Source: an uncultured Prevotella sp. (GTDB taxonomy: Bacteria > Bacteroidota > Bacteroidia > Bacteroidales > Bacteroidaceae). From it: DNA of 10,900 nt. Where the stretch lies: contig CAAGFF010000265.1 of the NCBI GenBank assembly GCA_900769055.1, forward strand, positions 1 through 10,900, written 5' to 3'. The notes beneath the pieces were generated by a model. The model was given only the letters and a program-made list of their open reading frames with translations, made no database searches and was not told the origin of the DNA. This document shows, piece after piece, positions 1 to 5,663 of this stretch (positions within the stretch are counted from its first letter, which is position 1; each line of letters starts with the position of its first letter). Position numbers and translations under genes: made by a program.

Positions 1-863
1 CTGACAGCATAGCCAACTGGTGCCGGAGAAACGGCGTGATGATGAGAGGCCACTGCCTATGCTGGCATGAGCAGTTCGCCAACTGGATGTTTACTGACTC
101 CTTGGGCAACGAGGTAACAAAGGAGGTGTTCTATCGGAGGTTGCGCAGTCATATCCACACAGTGGTAGACAGATACAAGGATGTTGTCTATGCGTGGGAC
201 GTGCTGAACGAGGCTATTGCCGACGGCGAGGAAAACAGACTGTCTGATGACGACAGTGAGCCAAGCCCGTTCAGGCAGTCGAGGTTCTTCAAGCTATGCG
301 GGGAGGAGTTTGTGAGAAAGGTGTTCGAGTTTGCCCACGAGGCTGACCCTAACGCAAGACTGTTCTACAACGACTACAATGCTGCCGTACCGGCCAAGCG
401 AGACCGTATATATAATATGGTGAAAAAGTTGAAGGAGGACGGAGTGCCCATCGACGGCATCGGCATGCAGGGACACTACAACGCATGGTGGCCATCGGCA
501 GAAGACTTCGAGGCCGCCATAAGGAAGTATGCTGAGATTGTGGACGAGGTGCAGGTGACGGAGCTGGACATCAGGACAACAAAGGAGATGGGAGGCCAAC
601 TGCGGTTCAGTCACGGGAAGGCAGGAGGCGTGCCGCAGCATATAGCAGAGATGCAGGAGAAGCAATATGCCAATATTTTCCGCATTCTGCGGAAATGGAG
701 GAATGTGATTACGAACGTCACTTTCTGGAACCTCTCAGATGCCGACTCGTGGCTCGGAGTGGGCAATAGTCCCCTACCCTTCGACAAAGACTACAAACCA
801 AAAAGCATATACTACACCATCAGGGACTTCGATGCCACAAAGGATATGGAGTTCACTCCCTAA
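1..863 (+). CDS. GH10 endo-1,4-beta-xylanase, 5' end outside window
   Basis: Family GH10 retaining endo-xylanases cut the beta-1,4 backbone of xylan inside a TIM barrel. The reading frame is open from base 3, so the true start and any signal peptide lie upstream. Visible hallmarks are the RGHCLCWHEQ segment (bases 45-74), matching the GH10 RGHTLVWH strand; the acid/base Glu in WDVLNEA (Glu codon 210-212); and the nucleophile Glu in VTELDI (Glu codon 561-563). The C-terminal FWNLSDADSW and PLPFDKDYKPK segments correspond to the last barrel strand and the family ending. The catalytic domain is complete at its 3' end; roughly the first 80-120 residues are missing. In this phylum such enzymes are usually secreted or surface bound and belong to plant-polysaccharide utilisation loci, but no SusC/SusD partner is visible here. 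Two cysteines in GHCLCWH replace residues that are usually not Cys. Exact specificity (xylan or mixed-linkage substrate) cannot be decided from sequence alone. Confidence 0.93.
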   Translation, partial: DSIANWCRRNGVMMRGHCLCWHEQFANWMFTDSLGNEVTKEVFYRRLRSHIHTVVDRYKDVVYAWDVLNEAIADGEENRLSDDDSEPSPFRQSRFFKLCGEEFVRKVFEFAHEADPNARLFYNDYNAAVPAKRDRIYNMVKKLKEDGVPIDGIGMQGHYNAWWPSAEDFEAAIRKYAEIVDEVQVTELDIRTTKEMGGQLRFSHGKAGGVPQHIAEMQEKQYANIFRILRKWRNVITNVTFWNLSDADSWLGVGNSPLPFDKDYKPKSIYYTIRDFDATKDMEFTP

Positions 864-867
864 ACAC

Positions 868-898
868 TTAAGGTGGGTTCTATTATTGCCCACCTTAA
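868..898 (+). terminator. Hairpin terminator after the GH10 gene
   Basis: A perfect 10-bp inverted repeat, TTAAGGTGGG at 868-877 and CCCACCTTAA at 889-898, encloses an 11-nt loop and begins five bases after the xylanase stop codon. An interrupted T-rich stretch follows, with a run of seven T at 914-920. It separates the xylanase transcript from the sigma-factor unit. Confidence 0.75.
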
Positions 899-933
899 CT
901 ATTTCATTGCAACTTTTTTTCATTTCTGTTTTT

Positions 934-956
934 AACGTTTCAGCCTTTTTTGCGTC
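934..956 (+). promoter_or_regulatory. Candidate ECF-sigma (autoregulatory) promoter
   Basis: AAC at 934-936 and CGTC at 953-956 are separated by 16 bp, the arrangement seen at many ECF promoters (AAC in the -35 and CGTC in the -10 element). A second, overlapping pair (GCAAC ending at 913 and CGT at 936-938) has a longer 22-bp spacing. I see no TAnnTTTG housekeeping box in the gap between the terminator at 898 and the sigma gene. This fits, but does not prove, that the sigma factor drives its own operon. The predicted transcript start is around 961-966. Confidence 0.4.
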
Positions 957-1030
957 ATATATTACAGGAAACGGCAATGACCGCAGGCTTGGAAACGCCG
1001 CACGAAGGTGCCGATGAAAGAACACCAGCA

Positions 1031-1573
1031 ATGAAAGAGAGCAACGACAAATATATATTAACAATGATGGAACGCGACCCTCAGCGCGGCTTCAAAATCC
1101 TTATGGACAAATACCAGGAGAATGTCTACTGGCATATCCGACGGCTCGTTGTCGGGCATGAGGAGGCAAGGGATGTCACGCAGGACACCTTCCTGAAAGT
1201 GTTCCGGTTGTTCAGCTCGTACCGTGGCAACGGCTCGCTCGGCGGATGGATATACCGAATAGCTACCAACGAGGCTTTGGACCACGTATCACGCAACAAG
1301 GCCAGACAACTGGAGACGGGCATGGAGGGAACAGACTACTTCAGCCTGCACGCAGACGAATACACAGACTATTCGAAGGCTGACGCTGTAGCCATGCAGA
1401 GAATCATATCATCGCTGCCAGAGAAGCAGCAGGTGGCATTCAGCCTGAGATACTACGATGAGCTGCCTTTCAAGGAGATTGCCTCCATCATGGGAATAAC
1501 CGAGGTGACGGCAAGGGTGAACTACAGCATTGCCAAGAATAAAATTACGAACATTATAACGGAGAAGGAGTAA
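1031..1573 (+). CDS. ECF-type RNA polymerase sigma factor
   Basis: This 180-residue sigma-70 family protein has only regions 2 and 4, the ECF layout. Region 2 spans about residues 20-90. It includes EEARDVTQDTFLKVFR (about 44-59, the core-binding and -10 recognition helices) and GGWIYRIATNEALD (about 71-84). Region 4 spans about 124-172, with SLPEKQQVAFSLRYYDELPFKEIA (in two parts) followed by the GITEVTARVNYSIAK helix-turn-helix that reads the -35 box. The frame is open back to a TTG at 950 and has another ATG at 977, preceded by AGGA at 966-969. I chose ATG 1031 because ECF proteins normally begin 10-20 residues before the DPQRGF segment; 977 remains possible and would add 18 residues. The next gene starts 4 nt after the stop. 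It probably directs transcription of an envelope-stress regulon including itself; the regulon is not known from this window. Confidence 0.92.
   Translation: MKESNDKYILTMMERDPQRGFKILMDKYQENVYWHIRRLVVGHEEARDVTQDTFLKVFRLFSSYRGNGSLGGWIYRIATNEALDHVSRNKARQLETGMEGTDYFSLHADEYTDYSKADAVAMQRIISSLPEKQQVAFSLRYYDELPFKEIASIMGITEVTARVNYSIAKNKITNIITEKE
1565..1570 (+). promoter_or_regulatory. Strong Shine-Dalgarno overlapping the sigma-gene end
   Basis: AAGGAG lies directly before the sigma stop codon and 7 nt before the ATG of the membrane-protein gene. Strong Shine-Dalgarno sites are uncommon in Bacteroidetes. Its position suggests translational coupling, so sigma factor and membrane partner would be made in a fixed ratio. 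Confidence 0.6.
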
Positions 1574-1577
1574 CGAT

Positions 1578-1892
1578 ATGCAAAAGACAAGAGAAGAGAT
1601 GCCATTCATGGTGCCCGAAGGGTTCTTTGCGGACATGCAGGCCACTGTATTCAGCAGGCTTGCAACAGACTTCGGACAGGCCGACAAGGGCATAAGAAGG
1701 GCGTTGATAACAAAACTTATGTATGCAGCGGCATGTGCCGTAGTGTGTCTGGTGATGCTCGGACAGTCGGCAACAAGAGATATGGGCACGAGAACGTTCA
1801 TGACCGTGGACGAGGCATACAGCCAGCTTAGCGAGACCGATCAGGAGATAGTGCTCGAATCGTATGAGCAAGACATAATGTTTAACTTATAA
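1578..1892 (+). CDS. Small single-pass membrane protein, candidate anti-sigma factor
   Basis: The product is 104 residues long: a soluble N-terminus of about 45 residues, one hydrophobic segment at about 47-62 (LMYAAACAVVCLVMLG), then about 42 residues rich in acidic side chains. The basic flank KGIRRALITK before the membrane segment predicts N-terminus in the cytoplasm and C-terminus in the periplasm. Residues 9-17 (PFMVPEGFF) match a PFxVPEGYF-like motif that I recall from small Bacteroidetes proteins encoded just after ECF sigma genes. The gene follows the sigma factor by 4 nt with a strong ribosome site. By position and topology I infer that the cytoplasmic part holds the sigma factor at the membrane, as CnrY does for CnrH. 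There is no recognisable zinc-type anti-sigma domain, so the role is inference. Confidence 0.72.
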   Translation: MQKTREEMPFMVPEGFFADMQATVFSRLATDFGQADKGIRRALITKLMYAAACAVVCLVMLGQSATRDMGTRTFMTVDEAYSQLSETDQEIVLESYEQDIMFNL

Positions 1893-1907
1893 AAACCAAC
1901 TAAGAAA

Positions 1908-2387
1908 ATGAAAAGGATTATCAGAATTATGGTTCTGGCTATGTTCACAGTATGCATGAGCATAGGTGCTTACGCCCAGGACAAGCAGAAGAAAGACGGC
2001 AACAGGATGAGCGTTGAACAGCTGGCAGAACTGCGCGCCAAGCGTATAGCACAGACTCTGGCTCTTGACGATGCCACGGCACAAAAGTTCACAACCACAT
2101 TCTGCGCATGCCAGAAGGACCTGTATGCAGCAAACAAGGCCATGAAGGGAACTAACGGCAAGAAGAGAAGCGAGATGACAGACGCAGAGATTGACACAAT
2201 GCTGAAGAACAGGTTCAAGCAAAGCCGCAAGCTGCTGGACTTGAGAGAGAAATACTACGGCGAATACAGGAAGTTCCTCTCAGCACGTCAGGTACAAAGG
2301 GTGTATGAGCTGGAGAAGCAGGACTTCAAGAAATTCGCAAGTCAGGCTGCCAAGAACAAGAAGGCACCTGCAAGGAAAAGGAAGTAA
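1908..2387 (+). CDS. Secreted helical Spy/CpxP/CnrX-like protein
   Basis: A 159-residue protein with a clear signal peptide: MKRIIRI, a hydrophobic core, and predicted cleavage after AYA (residues 21-23). The mature part is charged, almost entirely helix-forming, and has two LTxxQ-like motifs: MSVEQ at 34-38 and LSARQ at 124-128, the latter continuing VQRVYELEK. That spacing resembles the Spy/CpxP/ZraP/CnrX group of periplasmic chaperones and metal or stress sensors, although similarity is only at motif level. A Cys-Ala-Cys pair (66-68) is the only cysteine content of the mature chain and could be redox or metal responsive. The C-terminus is very basic (KKAPARKRK). It sits 15 nt after the candidate anti-sigma gene, so it is likely co-transcribed and may report periplasmic conditions to it. 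It could instead be an effector chaperone of the sigma regulon. Confidence 0.75.
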   Translation: MKRIIRIMVLAMFTVCMSIGAYAQDKQKKDGNRMSVEQLAELRAKRIAQTLALDDATAQKFTTTFCACQKDLYAANKAMKGTNGKKRSEMTDAEIDTMLKNRFKQSRKLLDLREKYYGEYRKFLSARQVQRVYELEKQDFKKFASQAAKNKKAPARKRK

Positions 2388-2419
2388 GTCTTTGTTTTTA
2401 GATTATCACTAAACAAATG

Positions 2420-2448
2420 GGAAAGAGGGGGTTATGCTCCCTCTTTCC
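2420..2448. terminator. Hairpin terminator between convergent genes
   Basis: A perfect 10-bp inverted repeat, GGAAAGAGGG at 2420-2429 and CCCTCTTTCC at 2439-2448, has a 9-nt loop. It lies between the secreted-protein gene and the convergent minus-strand gene. It includes the last codons and stop of the minus-strand gene, so termination of that transcript is built into the coding end. The T-rich flank (CATTTGTTTAG on the minus strand) favours use on the minus strand; either direction is possible. Confidence 0.65.
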
Positions 2449-3004
2449 GCATTCTGTCCATGTCAGCCTCCTTGTATGGCTGCCAGGAACTGATGGTACG
2501 GATGATACGTTGCAGGGCCTTCTCGCAGCCGATTGGATAATAGATGGTATAGGCAAACCACAGATTGTTGATGTTCACATATTTGCTGTGATAACGCATA
2601 CCCCGGAGCTTTTTGCCCTCATCATTGAAAACATCGCCAGAGATGACCAAGCTTGTACTGCCTCGTGAGACTGTATCGGCATGAGACCGCTCCGCTATCA
2701 GCTTCATGGAATGTCCCATCGGCATGTCATGAGGCTTGCGTGCAGCATAAGCTTCTATCATGATGTCATTGAATACAAATAAGGAATAACCATTTGCATC
2801 ATCGCTCGATGCCTCGTCTCTAACAAAGAAATAAGGATAACAAATTGTATAGCCGAACATTCTGTCGGTATACGATGTCAGCGGATAGGAATTGACCTGC
2901 TCCCTCAACGTTGCCACATAATCAGGTTCCCTCTTGTATGTTACTATGAACATAACGCCCATAATGGCTATCAATGCCAGCACAACAATGATGATTTTTC
3001 TCAT
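2432..3004 (-). CDS. Unrecognised membrane-anchored protein
   Basis: I do not recognise this 190-residue protein. The frame extends 16 codons further upstream. I chose the ATG at 3004 because AAGGAG stands just before it and because the protein then begins with MRKIII and a hydrophobic stretch to about residue 22, an uncleaved signal anchor or signal peptide without a lipobox cysteine. The rest (about 165 residues) is soluble and predicted outside the cytoplasm. It has mixed strand and helix character with aromatic strands such as GYTICYPYFF, YSLFVFNDIMIEAYAAR and NLWFAYTIYYP. It ends with a helix carrying ALQRIIRTISSW. The pattern loosely recalls PsbP/Mog1-like folds that start with a G-Y-x-x-x-YP strand, but this is only an impression. 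It is a single gene with its own promoter-like box, convergent to the sigma operon. Confidence 0.8.
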   Translation of the reverse strand: MRKIIIVVLALIAIMGVMFIVTYKREPDYVATLREQVNSYPLTSYTDRMFGYTICYPYFFVRDEASSDDANGYSLFVFNDIMIEAYAARKPHDMPMGHSMKLIAERSHADTVSRGSTSLVISGDVFNDEGKKLRGMRYHSKYVNINNLWFAYTIYYPIGCEKALQRIIRTISSWQPYKEADMDRMRKEGA

Positions 3005-3063
3005 AGCCTCTCCTTGCTTGTTTCTCATTAATAATGATAAATGACGCGCCAAATACGTCCCCG

Positions 3064-3071
3064 CAAAGATA
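3064..3071 (-). promoter_or_regulatory. Bacteroidetes -7 box for the membrane-anchored protein gene
   Basis: On the minus strand the bases read TATCTTTG, a full match to TAnnTTTG, about 60 bp before the chosen ATG. I see no good TTTG at the expected -33 distance; the nearest lies about 28 bp upstream. The element is therefore only moderately supported. Confidence 0.5.
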
Positions 3072-3231
3072 ATGCTTTCATCCCACTTCGACTATAAAAC
3101 AAAACTGACATTTGTCTGACAATTAGAAAGCCCCTACGAACAGGCACTCACAAAGCTTCTTATAAGACCATCCATAACCCTCCTATAAGACCCTTCTCAG
3201 CCCACACTTAAAGGGAGAAAAGAGCAAACAA

Positions 3232-3291
3232 TTCGCCCTGCAAGAGCAAAAGCGTAATTGACTGTAATGTACGCTTCTCCCTTGCAGGGCG
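3232..3291 (-). terminator. Compound hairpin downstream of rny
   Basis: A perfect 12-bp stem pairs 3232-3243 (TCGCCCTGCAAG) with 3280-3291. After an asymmetric internal loop a second perfect 7-bp stem pairs AAGCGTA at 3249-3255 with TACGCTT at 3269-3275. It begins 71 nt after the rny stop codon. On the minus strand a T-rich run (ATTGTTTGCTCTTTTC) follows, as expected for a terminator of the operon. GGGAGAA at 3212-3218 can also pair with TTCTCCC at 3274-3280, which would disrupt the inner stem. The structure could instead belong to a small RNA. Confidence 0.6.
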
Positions 3292-3362
3292 AGTATTATT
3301 GCTGTTAATTCTTATTCTTAGCTGCGACCAGAATTATGCAGTTGCGCCATGGTAGCGGCTAA

Positions 3363-4907
3363 TTACTTGGCGTAAGCAACAGAACGGGTCTCCCTGATGA
3401 CGGTAATCTTTACCTGTCCGGGGTAAGTCATCTCGTTCTGTATCTTTGTAGCTATCTCGCCACTCAGGTTCTCGGTCTCCTCATCGCTCATCTTATCGGC
3501 TCCTACAATAACCCTAAGCTCACGACCAGCCTGGATAGCGTAGGTCTTGGTAACGCCAGGATAGCTCATGGCAATGGCCTCAAGGTCGTTGAGACGCTTG
3601 ATGTATGCCTCAACAATCTCACGGCGGGCACCTGGACGAGCACCAGAGATGGCATCGCAAACCTGAACGATGGGAGCAAGAAGAGTATTCATCTCCATCT
3701 CATCATGATGGGCTCCGATGGCATTGCAGATATCTGGCTTCTCCTTGTATTTCTCGGCAATCTTTGCTCCATAGAGTGCGTGCGGCAGCTCGCTCTCCTC
3801 GTCTGGCACCTTACCAATATCGTGAAGCAGTCCGGCTCTCTTGGCCTTCTTTGGATTGAGTCCCAGCTCGGAAGCCATCACAGCACAAAGGTTTGCTGTC
3901 TCACGGGCGTGCTGCAGAAGGTTCTGACCATAGGAGCTTCTGTACTTCATCTTGCCGACTATACGGATAAGCTCAGGATGCAGACCGTGGATTCCAAGGT
4001 CGATGGCTGTGCGCTTACCTGTCTCGATAATCTCGTTCTCAAGCTGTTTCTTAACCTTGGCGACAACCTCCTCGATGCGTGCCGGATGTATACGTCCGTC
4101 GGCAACGAGCTGATGCAAAGCCAGACGGCACACCTCACGGCGGATGGGGTCGAAGGCAGAGATGACAATGGCCTCTGGGGTATCGTCAACCACAATCTCA
4201 ACTCCCGTAGCGGCCTCAATGGCACGGATGTTGCGACCCTCGCGGCCAATGATACGGCCCTTTACCTCATCATTGTCAATGTGGAATACGCTTACAGAGT
4301 TCTCGATGGCAGTCTCAGTGGCAACACGCTGTATGGTCTGAATGACAATCTTCTTTGCCTGAGCATTGGCATTTAGCTTCGCCTCGTCCATAATTTCATT
4401 GATGTAGCTTGCCGCATCTGTACGGGCCTCGTCCTTAAGACTTTCCACGAGGCGGTTCTTTGCCTCCTCAGCACTAAGTCCAGAGAGTTCCTCAAGTTTT
4501 TCCCTCTCCTGGCTCTGCATTTTCTCAAGTTCCTCCTGCTTGATGGCAATGAGTTTTTTCTCGTTCTCTATGCGCTGCTGGTTCTGCTCAACCTCCTGCT
4601 TGCGCCTTCCCAGCTCCTCCTGTCTCTGGTTGAGCGAAATCTCACGCTGCTTGAGCCTGTTCTCGCTCTGCTGGATTTTCTGATTTCTCTGCTGAACCTC
4701 TTTTTCGAGTTCGCTTTTCTTGTTCAGGAACTTCTCCTTTACCTCAAGGAGCTTTTTCTCTTTGATGACCTCAGCCTCATTGTTAGCAGCCTCTATCATC
4801 TGTTTATATTTTCCGGTAATAACATATCGGAAAAGTGCGTAGCCGCCAAAACCTCCTATAAGGAGTCCTATGATTCCAATGACGGCTGGAATAATAACTG
4901 TATCCAT
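3363..4907 (-). CDS. rny: Ribonuclease Y
   Basis: RNase Y is a membrane-anchored endoribonuclease that starts mRNA decay in many bacteria lacking RNase E-dominated turnover. The 514-residue length is normal for the family. In order, the protein shows an N-terminal membrane helix (about 5-28), and a long Gln/Glu/Lys-rich coiled coil (about 35-170). A KH RNA-binding domain follows, with GRIIGREGRNIR from residue 217. Next comes an HD metal-dependent phosphodiesterase domain with LLHDIGK (His362-Asp363) and GAHHDE (His400-His401-Asp402). The C-terminal portion ends in VRETRSVAYAK-like sequence typical of the family (here VIRETRSVAYAK). All catalytic landmarks are intact. The gene is third in an operon after a coiled-coil gene and zapA, separated from zapA by 41 nt, and is followed by a strong hairpin. 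Confidence 0.98.
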   Translation of the reverse strand: MDTVIIPAVIGIIGLLIGGFGGYALFRYVITGKYKQMIEAANNEAEVIKEKKLLEVKEKFLNKKSELEKEVQQRNQKIQQSENRLKQREISLNQRQEELGRRKQEVEQNQQRIENEKKLIAIKQEELEKMQSQEREKLEELSGLSAEEAKNRLVESLKDEARTDAASYINEIMDEAKLNANAQAKKIVIQTIQRVATETAIENSVSVFHIDNDEVKGRIIGREGRNIRAIEAATGVEIVVDDTPEAIVISAFDPIRREVCRLALHQLVADGRIHPARIEEVVAKVKKQLENEIIETGKRTAIDLGIHGLHPELIRIVGKMKYRSSYGQNLLQHARETANLCAVMASELGLNPKKAKRAGLLHDIGKVPDEESELPHALYGAKIAEKYKEKPDICNAIGAHHDEMEMNTLLAPIVQVCDAISGARPGARREIVEAYIKRLNDLEAIAMSYPGVTKTYAIQAGRELRVIVGADKMSDEETENLSGEIATKIQNEMTYPGQVKITVIRETRSVAYAK

Positions 4908-4948
4908 GGATAACTCTTTAATTAATTTATATGTATGTGTATATTCTC

Positions 4949-5251
4949 CTACTTCTTCAGGGCGTCCTCAATCTCTGAAGTCAACTTTGAGAGAATACCA
5001 ACCACCGGTCCAAGGTCGTTATGCATAGCCTCTTTCTCATATCTCAACGCTATATCTATGAGTACGGCATACAAAATTTCCTTATCACTCTTTTTCCCTT
5101 TGAAATAAGAGTAATAAGTATTCATTGTTTCGGTTATAAGCTTACCTGCCTTCCGATACAGCTCCTCCTCGTCACGATCGCATCGCAGAGGGATTTCCAT
5201 ATCGTAGACAAACAGTCTTATGTTTAATTTCTCTTTGTTTTCCTCAGCCAT
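4949..5251 (-). CDS. zapA: Cell division protein ZapA
   Basis: ZapA is a small cytoplasmic protein that bundles FtsZ filaments and helps hold the Z ring together. The 100-residue product fits the family in length and pattern. A short beta portion with KLNIRLFVYDMEIPLRCDRD (about 8-27) leads into the E-E-E-L-Y-RKAGKLI segment typical of the globular head. A long helix follows (about 55-98), containing KEILYAVLIDIALRYEKE, that forms the coiled-coil tetramer. It lies 9 nt after the preceding coiled-coil gene and 41 nt before rny, so the three genes are almost certainly one transcript. No feature is missing. The alternative of an unrelated short coiled-coil protein is unlikely given the head motif. 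Confidence 0.93.
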   Translation of the reverse strand: MAEENKEKLNIRLFVYDMEIPLRCDRDEEELYRKAGKLITETMNTYYSYFKGKKSDKEILYAVLIDIALRYEKEAMHNDLGPVVGILSKLTSEIEDALKK

Positions 5252-5260
5252 AGTACGTTA

Positions 5261-5554
5261 TCAACTTTCGCTCAAGAGCGTGATACATTTGTTGACGTCC
5301 CTGATGAGCCTCGACACCCGCTTCTGTACTGACTCCATGTCACCATCGGTAACCTCAAGCATCTTGGCCATCTTCAGCATCTCATAATCTCTACGTGCCT
5401 GTTCCAACTTAGCCTCCAGCTCTCTAATCCTGGAGTCACGCTCGTCAACCATCGCGTAAAGCTCGGCATTCTCCTTCTTCGTCTCAGTATATTGAAGAAT
5501 CATCTGCCTTACTCTGGTGGTGAAAGCATTTAAAGTTTTCTCGTTAGCATCCAT
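5261..5554 (-). CDS. Small coiled-coil protein upstream of zapA
   Basis: A 97-residue cytoplasmic protein without signal or membrane segments. Residues about 10-66 are a strong heptad-type coiled coil (for example ETKKENAELYAMVDERD and RELEAKLEQARRDYEML), followed by a linker and a short amphipathic helix near the end (VQKRVSRLIRDVNKCITLL). It is the first gene of the zapA-rny operon and has a good promoter 19 nt before its start. I do not know a proven function. Size, coiled coil and gene order suggest a ZapA partner in the manner of E. coli ZapB (about 80 residues, coiled coil, binds ZapA), but there is no sequence motif that proves this. Confidence 0.82.
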   Translation of the reverse strand: MDANEKTLNAFTTRVRQMILQYTETKKENAELYAMVDERDSRIRELEAKLEQARRDYEMLKMAKMLEVTDGDMESVQKRVSRLIRDVNKCITLLSES

Positions 5555-5572
5555 AGAATTATTATTTGGCTA

Positions 5573-5604
5573 CAAATTTACCAATTAATTTTGAAAAAGG
5601 CAAT
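5573..5604 (-). promoter_or_regulatory. Promoter of the coiled-coil/zapA/rny operon
   Basis: On the minus strand TAAATTTG (5573-5580) is a full match to the Bacteroidetes -7 consensus TAnnTTTG. ATTG at 5601-5604, exactly 20 bp upstream, matches three of four bases of the -33 TTTG. The ATG at 5554 lies about 18 nt below the -7 box, giving a very short leader. Confidence 0.65.
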
Positions 5605-5663
5605 ATAAAAGCATATATTTTTTACCGAACGGCAAGTTTTTCATTATCTCGGGCGTACTTTTC

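Larger units (their letters stand above)
3005..3362. other. Intergenic region rich in inverted repeats
   Basis: No convincing gene lies in these 358 bases between the membrane-anchored protein gene and rny; both neighbours are read on the minus strand. Contents: the -7 box at 3064-3071; two copies of TATAAGACC at 3161-3169 and 3183-3191, 22 bp apart; the large compound hairpin at 3232-3291; and a 7-bp inverted repeat TAATTCT/AGAATTA at 3306-3312 and 3330-3336. An overlapping 8-base pairing TTAGCTGC/GCGGCTAA joins 3318-3325 and 3355-3362. The density of pairing is greater than one terminator needs, so a long structured 3' UTR or a small RNA is possible. Confidence 0.5.

Noticed and set aside
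950..1030. Longer N-terminus of the sigma factor from TTG 950
   Set aside because: The extra 27 residues do not fit the ECF family start, and the TTG overlaps the candidate -10 element.
3005..3052. Longer N-terminus of the minus-strand membrane-anchored protein
   Set aside because: The 16 extra residues would sit in front of a typical signal anchor, and the strong AAGGAG lies inside them, just ahead of the ATG at 3004.
3705..4376. A 223-codon open frame on the plus strand inside rny
   Set aside because: It is wholly antisense to an intact, well-conserved RNase Y; the translation has no recognisable domain and follows from the codon pattern of the real gene.
5625..5640. Short inverted repeat after the 205-residue protein gene as a terminator
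   Set aside because: Only about five base pairs with a tiny loop and followed by A on the transcript strand, not by a U run.
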